A stretch of 8,033 bases of DNA, taken from NCBI GenBank assembly GCA_025935595.1, contig JAICUZ010000114.1:1-8033 (forward strand). Direction: 5' to 3'. Below, one piece after another: positions 1 through 5,504 of this stretch. Origin of the DNA: Burkholderiales bacterium. Lineage in GTDB: Bacteria; Actinomycetota; Thermoleophilia; Gaiellales; Gaiellaceae. Below the pieces are notes generated by a model. That model had not been told where the DNA came from. It saw only the letters and a list, made by a program, of their open reading frames with translations, and made no database searches. A program made the position numbers and the translations under genes. Position 1 is the first letter of the stretch, and each line of letters opens with the position of its first letter.

Positions 1-10
1 TAGCCTACCG

Positions 11-511
11 GTGTTGCCACGGTATGACCTCCCCAACGCAGCACCGCCTCCGCTCCGCGAGGTGCAGCTGCTGCTGAACAGCCAGGACCTCGAGCACGAG
101 GTCGACTGGCTGCCCGACTGGCTGGCCGAGCGCGGGCTGGTGCGCGCCGAGCGCCGTGCGCGGGCGCTCCGCGCGGCGCTGCGGGCGCTCGTGCGTGCGA
201 ACAACGGCGTGCCGCTCGACGACGAGGCGGTCGCGACCGTGAACGCCGCGGCGCGGCGTGTGTCGATGCAGGTCGACTCGACCGGATCGGTGACCGTGAC
301 GACGGACGGCGACGCGCTCGACCAGGTCGTCGCGATCGCGCTCGGCGCGATGCTCGACGGCAGCTGGGGGCGGCTCAAGGCGTGCCGTAACTGCCGCTGG
401 TCGTTCTACGACCGCTCGCCGAACCGCTCGGGGACGTGGTGCTCGATGCAGCTCTGCGGGAATCGCAAGAAGACCCGTGCGTACCGGAAGCGGAGGAGCG
501 CGGCGCGGTAG
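11..511 (+). CDS. CGNR zinc-finger protein, probable transcription regulator (start uncertain)
   Basis: The C-terminus carries a clear CGNR zinc finger: Cys125 and Cys128 (CRNC), then Cys144 and Cys149, the last within the family signature C149-G-N-R152, followed by a very basic tail (KKTRAYRKRR). The N-terminal part (about residues 10-115, including LLNSQDLEHEVDWLPDWL) resembles the helical stress-associated domain usually paired with this finger. Proteins of this family are presumed DNA-binding regulators; the ligand or target is unknown. The GTG at 11 is the first start inside the window, but the frame is open to the left edge, so the real start may lie a few codons upstream. The gene ends 10 bp before the start of the MFS transporter gene, so the two are probably cotranscribed, and it could regulate that transporter. 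The family call is firm; the function is inference. Confidence 0.85.
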   Translation: MLPRYDLPNAAPPPLREVQLLLNSQDLEHEVDWLPDWLAERGLVRAERRARALRAALRALVRANNGVPLDDEAVATVNAAARRVSMQVDSTGSVTVTTDGDALDQVVAIALGAMLDGSWGRLKACRNCRWSFYDRSPNRSGTWCSMQLCGNRKKTRAYRKRRSAAR

Positions 512-521
512 GTTCTCGCGG

Positions 522-1628
522 GTGCGCTTCGACCGCGCCCTCGTCGCAGGCTTCGCTCTCGCCTTCACCCCCGGCTTCAATGTCGCGAACGTCGGCGCAG
601 TCGCCGACACCGCGTCGCGGCAATACGGCGTCGGCCTCGGGATCATCGGTCTCTTCACGACGGCGCTGTTTCTCTCGCACGCTGCGATGCAGGTTCCGAT
701 GGGGCGGATGTGCGACCGTCTTGGTGCACGTGCCGTCGGCGCGGCCGGGCTCGCGGTCGTCGCCGTCGCGTCGGCGGCCGCGCTCGGGTGGCGCGAAGCA
801 TGGTTCGCGATCGCGATGCGCTTCGTCGCCGGGTTCGGCACGGCGGCGTCGTTCGTCGGCGGCAGCGACTACGTCCGCTCGACGATCGGCTCGCCGGTCG
901 CGCAGGGCATGTACGGCGCGGTGAGCATGGCGGGCGGCGGGCTGGCGGTCGGGCTGCTGCCGCTCTGGGCGAGCTGGCGTACGCCGTTCGTCTCCGCGGC
1001 GGTCGTTGCCGCGGTCGGTGCGATCGTGGTGCTGGTCTCCCCCCGCGACGGCGTGCGATCGCCTCGCCCCGCGGAACGGGTGACGGTGCGCGACCGTCGC
1101 CTGTTGCCGCTCGGCGCGTGGCACGCCGCGTCGTTCGGGCTCTCGGTCGTGCTCGGCAACTGGACGGTGACGCTGCTCCACCGCGCCGGCGGCGTCTCCG
1201 AGGCGACCGCGGGGATCGCGGGCGGACTGATCCTCTTCCTCGGTGTCATCTCGCGGCCGGCCGGCGGGCGGCTGGTCGACCGGCCGGCGGTCGTCCGCGC
1301 GAGCTTCGTCGTGTCCGCAGCCGGGACGATCGCACTGTTGGCCGCGACGCCGTTCGCGCTCGCCGTCGCCGGCGCCGCGGTCGTCGGGCTCGCCGCCGGG
1401 ATCCCGTTCGCACCGTCGTTCGCCGGTGCGGCGCGTGTGCGTCCGGACGCGCCAGGTGCCGCGGTCGGCTTCGTCAACATGATCGCCGCGGTGACGATCC
1501 TCGTCGGCACCCCGCTGCTCGGGCTGACGTTCTCGCTCCCGGGAGGCGGGCGCATCGGGTTCGCCGCCGTCGCGGCTCTTTGCCTTGCGACGGTGCTCGT
1601 TCGCCCTACGCCGCGAGCAGCAGCGTGA
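522..1628 (+). CDS. MFS transporter
   Basis: A 368-residue integral membrane protein made almost entirely of hydrophobic Gly/Ala/Val-rich helices, consistent with the 12-helix major facilitator fold in the cytoplasmic membrane. A motif-A-like loop, GRMCDRLGARAV, lies at residues 61-72 between predicted helices 2 and 3. A second copy in the C-terminal half is GRLVDR at 249-254, as expected for the internal duplication. The central cytoplasmic loop is about residues 173-195 (basic, with PRDGVRSPRPAERVTVRDRR). The GTG at 522 is preferred over the in-frame GTG at 477 because the latter would overlap the upstream gene by 35 bp and add a non-membrane basic leader. The ribosome binding site is poor: GGAGGAG at 492-498 is far upstream. 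The substrate cannot be read from the sequence. Its last 23 bp overlap the end of argF on the other strand. Confidence 0.88.
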   Translation: MRFDRALVAGFALAFTPGFNVANVGAVADTASRQYGVGLGIIGLFTTALFLSHAAMQVPMGRMCDRLGARAVGAAGLAVVAVASAAALGWREAWFAIAMRFVAGFGTAASFVGGSDYVRSTIGSPVAQGMYGAVSMAGGGLAVGLLPLWASWRTPFVSAAVVAAVGAIVVLVSPRDGVRSPRPAERVTVRDRRLLPLGAWHAASFGLSVVLGNWTVTLLHRAGGVSEATAGIAGGLILFLGVISRPAGGRLVDRPAVVRASFVVSAAGTIALLAATPFALAVAGAAVVGLAAGIPFAPSFAGAARVRPDAPGAAVGFVNMIAAVTILVGTPLLGLTFSLPGGGRIGFAAVAALCLATVLVRPTPRAAA

Positions 1629-2502
1629 GCAGCGCCTTCTGGACATGCAGCCGGTTTTCGGCCTCGTCCCAGATCGCCGAGCGGCTGCCGTAGAGCACCT
1701 CGGCCGTGATCTCCTCGCCGGGGTGCGCGGGGAGGCAGTGCATGACGAATGCGTCGGGGGAGGCGAGTGCGAGCAATGCGTCGTCGAGCCGGTAGGGCGC
1801 AAGGTCGTGCAGCCGCTGCGTCCGCTCGTGCTCCTGTCCCATCGAGATCCACGTGTCGGTGACGACCACGTCCGCCCCGGCCACGGCCTCTCGGGGGTCC
1901 GTGACGGTGGCTTGTAACAGACTGTTACTTTCGTATCCCGGCGGGCACGCGGCGACGACCTCGTAGCCCAGCAGGTCGCCGAGCGCCGCGAGCGACGTCA
2001 GCACGTTCGAGCCGTCGCCGACCCATGCGACGCGCGCGCCGTCGAGTGAGCCGAGGCGGTCGCGGATCGTGAGCGCATCTGCGAGCGCCTGGCACGGGTG
2101 CTCGAGCGCGGTCAGCGCGTTGATCACGGGGATCGACGCGTGCTCCGCCCACGCCTCGAGCTCCTCGTGCGCGTGGGTTCGGACGGCGAGGACGTCGAGG
2201 TAGCCGGAGAGCGCGTGCGCCGTGTCGTGCAGGGATTCGCCGCGCGAAAGCTGGAGCTCCTCCGGCGTGAGCGGGATCGCGACTCCGCCGAGTTGCGCGA
2301 TGCCGGCCGAGAAGGACACGCGCGTGCGGGTCGAGTGCTTGGCGAAGTACAGGCCGAGCGTCGCGCCCTGAAGGAGCGGCTGCTTCGGGTCGGCGCGCAG
2401 CTCGACCGCGCGGTCGAGGATCGCCTCGGCCTCGGCCGGCGCGAGGTCGGCGATGCACAAGAGATCGCGCCCGGCGAGCGAGACGGCCAGGGGAGCGGTC
2501 AC
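1606..2502 (-). CDS. argF: Ornithine carbamoyltransferase (anabolic)
   Basis: Transfers the carbamoyl group of carbamoyl phosphate to ornithine to give citrulline, in the cytosol. The carbamoyl-phosphate loop STRTR is at residues 57-61, HPCQ at 135-138, VGDGSNV at 161-167, SMGQE of the ornithine site at 220-224, HCLPAH with the catalytic Cys at 255-260 and DEAENRLH at 279-286, so all active-site elements are present. The GTG at 2502 is chosen because it forms a GTGA overlap with the argH stop and has GAAGGAG 8 nt upstream; a TTG at 2508 is the alternative. At 298 residues it is slightly short. The segment between PPGYE and VTDPREAV is about 14 residues shorter than in mycobacterial ArgF as I recall it, and residues 192-197 (SNSLLQ, with a TTA codon) come from a palindrome shared with argH. 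argF is last in the operon, unlike the usual actinobacterial position between argD and argR. Confidence 0.96.
   Translation of the reverse strand: MTAPLAVSLAGRDLLCIADLAPAEAEAILDRAVELRADPKQPLLQGATLGLYFAKHSTRTRVSFSAGIAQLGGVAIPLTPEELQLSRGESLHDTAHALSGYLDVLAVRTHAHEELEAWAEHASIPVINALTALEHPCQALADALTIRDRLGSLDGARVAWVGDGSNVLTSLAALGDLLGYEVVAACPPGYESNSLLQATVTDPREAVAGADVVVTDTWISMGQEHERTQRLHDLAPYRLDDALLALASPDAFVMHCLPAHPGEEITAEVLYGSRSAIWDEAENRLHVQKALLTLLLAA
1914..1928. repeat. Palindromic element, argF copy
   Basis: A perfect 15-bp inverted repeat, GTAACAG-A-CTGTTAC, with 7-bp arms around one central base. It lies inside argF and is read as SNSLLQ (residues 192-197), with codons AGT, AAC, AGT, CTG, TTA, CAA. 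It is an AT-rich island in strongly GC-rich coding sequence. Read on the minus strand, the 17 bases AAGTAACAGTCTGTTAC are identical to the plus strand of the argH copy, so the two copies sit in opposite orientations within two genes transcribed the same way. The shared core is seen directly; its nature as an inserted element is inference. Confidence 0.8.
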
Positions 2503-3713
2503 GACCAACGCTCCTTCGCCGCGCCGACGGCTGCGGCGACGTCGATGCCGCGCCCGAGCAAGTAACAGTCTGTTACTTGCTCGGGTGGGGTGAAGCTCCC
2601 GTCCCGAACGGACGCGGCCACCTGTTCGTGTGCGTCCCGGAAGGGCACGCCCTCCGCGACCAGGGCCTCCGCGGCGTCGGTGGCGAGCAGCAGCGGGTCG
2701 GACGCGGCCGCTGCGAGCCGCCCCGCGTCGAGCTCCAGCCCGGCCACGAGCACGGTCAGCGCGCCGAGCGCGCCCGCCACGTCTCGGCGGGCGGCGAAGA
2801 CCGGCGGCTTGTCCTCCTGCAGGTCACGGTCGTAGGCAAGCGGCAGCGACTTCACGGTCGCGAGCAGGCCGGTCAGTCGGCCGATCGCGGTGCCCGCTTT
2901 CCCCCGCGCGAGCTCCGCGACGTCGGGGTTCAGCTTCTGCGGCATGATCGACGAGCCCGTCGACGCTTCCTCCGGCAGGCGCGCGAAGCCGAACTCGCTC
3001 GTCGTCCAGAGCACGAGCTCCTCGCCGATCCGCGACAGGTGCACGAAGAGCGTCGCCGCCGCATACAGGTAGTCGAGCGCGAAGTCGCGGTCCGCGACGG
3101 CGTCGATCGTATTGCGCATCGCGTTTCGCGGTGCCGGTAGTCCGAGCGTCGAGCCGGCGAGCGCAGCGGCACCGAGCGGCGACGGCTCCGCCTGCGCGGC
3201 GGCGAACGCGAATCGCGCGCGGTCGCGCCCCAGCATCTCCACCCACGCGAGCAGGTGGTGGCCGACTGTCACGGGCTGGGCGCGCTGCAGGTGCGTGTAG
3301 CCGGGCATCGGCGTAGTGGCGTTCTCCGTGGCACGTGCGATGAGAACGCCTGCGAACGCGGTGAGCGCTGCGTCGGCGTCGGCGCACGCATCCGCGACGT
3401 AGAGCCTGAACGCGGCCGCCACCTGGTCGTTCCGTGACCGGCCGGCGTGGATCTTGCGGCCGACCTCGCCGAGCTGGCGCTCGATCGAGGAGTGCACGTC
3501 CTCGTCGCTCTCGTCGATCCCCTCGATCGCGGTCAGCTTCTCCTCGACCTCGGCCAGCTCGGAAGCGTCGAGGATCCCCACGGCATATAGCCGCTGGGCA
3601 TGGACGAGCGTCGCCTGCAGGTCGTAGGGCAGCAGCTCGGCGTCGTCGCCGCGCAGGAAGTCCCATACCGCAGACGCGAGCTCACCGCCGACGCGGCCCG
3701 ACCACACGGTCAC
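2499..3713 (-). CDS. argH: Argininosuccinate lyase
   Basis: Splits argininosuccinate into arginine and fumarate, the last step of the pathway; a homotetramer in the family. Visible motifs are WSGR at the N-terminus (residues 4-7), HSSIERQLGEVGRKIHAGRSRNDQVA (about 74-99, contact residues for the substrate), GYTHLQRAQP around the catalytic His141, and the lyase signature GSSIMPQKLNP at 253-263 with the flexible catalytic loop serine. The position after the signature Lys, usually Lys or Arg, is Leu here. The GTG at 3713 overlaps the argG stop as GTGA and gives the family-like start M-T-V-W; a GTG at 3707 has better spacing to GGGAG (3720-3716) and remains possible. At 404 residues it is about 50 short of the usual 455-470, mainly near residues 198-212 and in the C-terminal domain, where residues 377-387 come from a 33-bp palindrome. 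Confidence 0.95.
   Translation of the reverse strand: MTVWSGRVGGELASAVWDFLRGDDAELLPYDLQATLVHAQRLYAVGILDASELAEVEEKLTAIEGIDESDEDVHSSIERQLGEVGRKIHAGRSRNDQVAAAFRLYVADACADADAALTAFAGVLIARATENATTPMPGYTHLQRAQPVTVGHHLLAWVEMLGRDRARFAFAAAQAEPSPLGAAALAGSTLGLPAPRNAMRNTIDAVADRDFALDYLYAAATLFVHLSRIGEELVLWTTSEFGFARLPEEASTGSSIMPQKLNPDVAELARGKAGTAIGRLTGLLATVKSLPLAYDRDLQEDKPPVFAARRDVAGALGALTVLVAGLELDAGRLAAAASDPLLLATDAAEALVAEGVPFRDAHEQVAASVRDGSFTPPEQVTDCYLLGRGIDVAAAVGAAKERWS
2511..2517 (-). promoter_or_regulatory. Ribosome binding site deciding the argF start
   Basis: GAAGGAG on the minus strand ends 8 nt before the GTG at 2502 and only 2 nt before the TTG at 2508. The spacing, together with the GTGA overlap with argH, favours the GTG as the argF start. 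Confidence 0.7.
2553..2585. repeat. Palindromic element, argH copy (33 bp)
   Basis: A perfect inverted repeat with 16-bp arms around one central base (2569): the left arm reads CCCGAGCAAGTAACAG and the right arm is its exact reverse complement. The inner core GTAACAG-N-CTGTTAC is the same as in argF; the outer part (CCCGAGCA / TGCTCGGG) is extra symmetry not shared with argF. The repeat covers exactly 11 in-frame argH codons, residues 377-387 (PEQVTDCYLLG), close to the C-terminus. In mRNA it could fold into a very stable hairpin inside the coding region, but it lacks the U tract of an intrinsic terminator. Confidence 0.88.
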
Positions 3714-4987
3714 AGCTCCCACCCGAGCTTCTCGAGCATCGCCCGAGCGTCGGCGACGTCGTTCCACTTCACGTTGAGCTGCCCGATGCGGTCGGCGGCG
3801 GTGAACGCGGTCGCGCTGCGCTCCATCGACAGCCGCTCGGGGTCGTACGAGAGCTTGTCGCCGCGCGTCGCGACGATCGTGTAGTCGTCGCCGCGCCGCA
3901 ACTCGATCTCCACCTCGCCGGACACCGGCGCGGCGACCCAGCGCTTCAACGCATCGCGCAGCATCAACGCCTGCACGTCGAACCAACGGCCTTCGTAGAG
4001 CAGCCTGCCGAGGCGGCGCCCCTCGTCGGCGTAACGCTCGAGTGTCGCCTCGTTGTGGATCGCACTGAGCAGCCGCTCGTAGGCGATGTGGAGCAGCGCC
4101 ATGCCGGGCGCCTCGTAGATGCCACGGCTCTTCGCTTCGATCACGCGGTTCTCGATCTGATCGGACATGCCGAGCCCGTGCCGCCCGCCGACCTCGTTCG
4201 CCCACTGGATCACCTCGACCGGGTCGCCGACAGGAAGCCCGTTCTCGAACTCGACCGTGACCCGCTCCGGCTCGATCGTGACCTCGGGGTTCCAGTGCGC
4301 GACCCCCATGATCGGCTCGACGATCTGCATGGGCGTCTCGAGCAGCTCGAGGTCCTTCGCCTCGTGCGTCGCGCCGAGCATGTTCGCGTCGGTGGAGTAC
4401 GCCTTGTCGACGGACTGCTTCACGGGCAGCCCGCGCTCGAGCAGCCACTCGCTCATCTCCGTCCGGCCGCCCAGCTCTTCGACGAACGCGTTGTCGAGCC
4501 ACGGCTTGTAGATCCGCAGATGCTCGTTGACGAGCAGGCCGTAGCGGTAGAAGCGCTCGATGTCGTTGCCCTTGTACGTCGAGCCGTCGCCCCAGATCTC
4601 GACGTCATGCTCGGCCATCGCCCGCACGAGCGTCGTCCCGGTGACGGCTCGCCCGAGCGGCGTCGTGTTGAAGTAGCGCTTGCCCGCGGTCTGGATGTGG
4701 AATGCGCCGCACTGCAACGCCTCGAGCCCGGCGCGCGCGAGTGCGTCTTTGCAGTCGACGAGCACCGCGTCCTCGGCGCCGTAGAGCCTTGCCTTCGCCG
4801 GGATCGCGTCGACGTCTCGCTCGTCGGGCTGGCCGAGGTCGCCGGTGAACGCGTACGGGATCGCACCGTGCTCGCGCATCCAGGCGATCGCGCAGCTCGT
4901 GTCGAGCCCACCCGAGAACGCGATGCCGACCTTCTCGCCGACCGGTAGCGAGCCGAGGATCACCTCGCGCTTCGTGAGCGTGCTCAC
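3710..4987 (-). CDS. argG: Argininosuccinate synthase, long (E. coli-like) type
   Basis: Joins citrulline and aspartate using ATP to make argininosuccinate. The ATP pyrophosphatase P-loop SGGLDTS is at residues 25-31, followed by FTGDLGQPDERDVDAIP. At 425 residues, with GRHGLGMSDQIENR, EAKSRGIYEAPGMALLHIAYERLL and a C-terminal LKRWVAAPVSGEVEIELRRGDDY segment, it matches the longer E. coli-type subgroup of about 447 residues and not the roughly 400-residue subgroup that I recall as common in actinobacterial arg clusters. The GTG at 4987 overlaps the argR stop as GTGA and has GGAG (4997-4994) 6 nt upstream; earlier in-frame codons lie inside argR and encode a non-family basic stretch. argH follows with another GTGA overlap. 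No truncation or missing motif is seen. Confidence 0.96.
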   Translation of the reverse strand: MSTLTKREVILGSLPVGEKVGIAFSGGLDTSCAIAWMREHGAIPYAFTGDLGQPDERDVDAIPAKARLYGAEDAVLVDCKDALARAGLEALQCGAFHIQTAGKRYFNTTPLGRAVTGTTLVRAMAEHDVEIWGDGSTYKGNDIERFYRYGLLVNEHLRIYKPWLDNAFVEELGGRTEMSEWLLERGLPVKQSVDKAYSTDANMLGATHEAKDLELLETPMQIVEPIMGVAHWNPEVTIEPERVTVEFENGLPVGDPVEVIQWANEVGGRHGLGMSDQIENRVIEAKSRGIYEAPGMALLHIAYERLLSAIHNEATLERYADEGRRLGRLLYEGRWFDVQALMLRDALKRWVAAPVSGEVEIELRRGDDYTIVATRGDKLSYDPERLSMERSATAFTAADRIGQLNVKWNDVADARAMLEKLGWEL

Positions 4988-5436
4988 ATCCAGCTCCGCA
5001 GCTCGGCTTCCAGTTCGACGGGCGTGACGCCGTCGACGCACGCGACGAACACGGTGTTGTCGCCCGCGATCGTGCCTGCGACCTCGGGGAGCCCGGCGGC
5101 ATCGATCGCATCTGCCAGCGCGATTGCGAACCCCCGCGGCGTCTGTACGACGAGCATCGACCCGGACGCGGTCGTCTTGCCGAGGTAGTGGCGCAGCGCG
5201 CCCGTCAGCTCGTCGAGCCGGTTCAAGTCGGCAGCGCCCGGCAGCGCATAGACGAGGCGCCCCTCGGCGTTGCGCACCTTGACGAGCCCGAGCTGAGCGA
5301 TGTCGCGCGACACCGTCGCCTGCACCGCGTCGATGCCGTGCGCGCGGAGTGCATCCGCGACCTCGGCCTGTGTCGAGAGCGCGTGCTGCTGCACGAGGCG
5401 CAGGATCTCGCCCTGGCGCTCGAACTTCGTCGTCAT
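4984..5436 (-). CDS. argR: Arginine repressor ArgR
   Basis: A 150-residue, full-length member of the ArgR/AhrC family, which represses arginine biosynthesis genes when arginine binds. The N-terminal winged helix-turn-helix spans about residues 5-70, with STQAEVADAL and the recognition element ATVSRDIAQLGLVKV (TVSRD at 41-45). The C-terminal oligomerisation and arginine-binding domain includes VVQTPRGFAIALADAID and GTIAGDNT at 121-128. The family usually has GDD at this last site; here the second Asp is Asn (codon AAC). The ATG at 5436 has CGGAG 6 nt upstream. The start overlaps, as ATGA, the stop of a 23-codon small ORF that fills the gap after argD, so repressor translation may depend on translation of that ORF. 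No recognisable ARG box lies in the window; the likely operator is upstream of the operon. Confidence 0.95.
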   Translation of the reverse strand: MTTKFERQGEILRLVQQHALSTQAEVADALRAHGIDAVQATVSRDIAQLGLVKVRNAEGRLVYALPGAADLNRLDELTGALRHYLGKTTASGSMLVVQTPRGFAIALADAIDAAGLPEVAGTIAGDNTVFVACVDGVTPVELEAELRSWM

Positions 5437-5504
5437 TTCCCGCTCCGGCGCCGCGCAGGTCGGCGCCTGCGCTCTTTGATGAGCTCCGTCGAGCCTACGC
5501 TCAT
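5433..5504 (-). CDS. Candidate 23-residue Arg-rich small ORF between argD and argR
   Basis: The ORF starts at the ATG at 5504, formed by the last codon and stop of argD (ATGA), and its TGA overlaps the ATG of argR (again ATGA), so it exactly bridges the only intergenic gap of the operon. It has a plausible ribosome binding site, GGAAGGGG at 5519-5512, 7 nt before the ATG. The peptide starts MSVGSTELIKE and then has 7 Arg in 9 positions (residues 12-15 and 18-20, codons CGC, AGG, CGC, CGA, CGG, CGC, CGG), ending SGK. It may be a leader peptide whose translation reports arginyl-tRNA supply to argR, or simply a coupling device. No known family is recognised. Arg-rich chance frames are common in GC-rich DNA, which limits confidence. 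Confidence 0.4.
   Translation of the reverse strand: MSVGSTELIKERRRRPARRRSGK
5443..5446 (-). promoter_or_regulatory. argR ribosome binding site flanked by a hairpin
   Basis: GGAG on the minus strand, 6 nt before the argR ATG. It directly adjoins a 7-bp stem, GGCGCCG (5467-5461) pairing with CGGCGCC (5453-5447), so folding upstream could affect ribosome access. The pairing is seen on paper only. Confidence 0.5.

Noticed and set aside
805..820. GCGATCGC octamer in the MFS gene, resembling the cyanobacterial HIP1 repeat
   Set aside because: A single occurrence in GC-rich codons; not enriched here and the genes are not cyanobacterial in style.
1258..1287. CCGGCC-rich inverted repeats in the MFS gene
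   Set aside because: Low-complexity GC coding sequence (RPAGGRLVDRP); symmetry is weak and explained by codon use.
1595..1618. Possible bidirectional terminator at the argF/MFS junction (GCTCG ... CGAGC)
   Set aside because: The stem is only 5 bp with a 14-nt loop and no T tract; a chance match is likely.
375..1802. Long open frame antisense to the MFS gene (475 codons, minus strand)
   Set aside because: Its product is a low-complexity Arg/Pro/Asp/His string typical of a shadow frame in GC-rich DNA, and it lies across the well-supported MFS gene and argF end.
1914..1928. The palindrome as an ARG box bound by ArgR
   Set aside because: Known ARG boxes resemble TGAATAA/ATTCA-type half sites and sit near promoters; GTAACAG/CTGTTAC does not match and both copies are deep inside genes.
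2553..2585. The argH palindrome as an intrinsic terminator
   Set aside because: It lies within the argH coding region with argF still downstream in the same operon, and no T-rich tract follows on either strand.
3434..4948. Long open frame on the plus strand across argG and argH (504 codons)
   Set aside because: Antisense shadow of argG/argH, with no family resemblance and Arg/Leu/Asp-rich composition.
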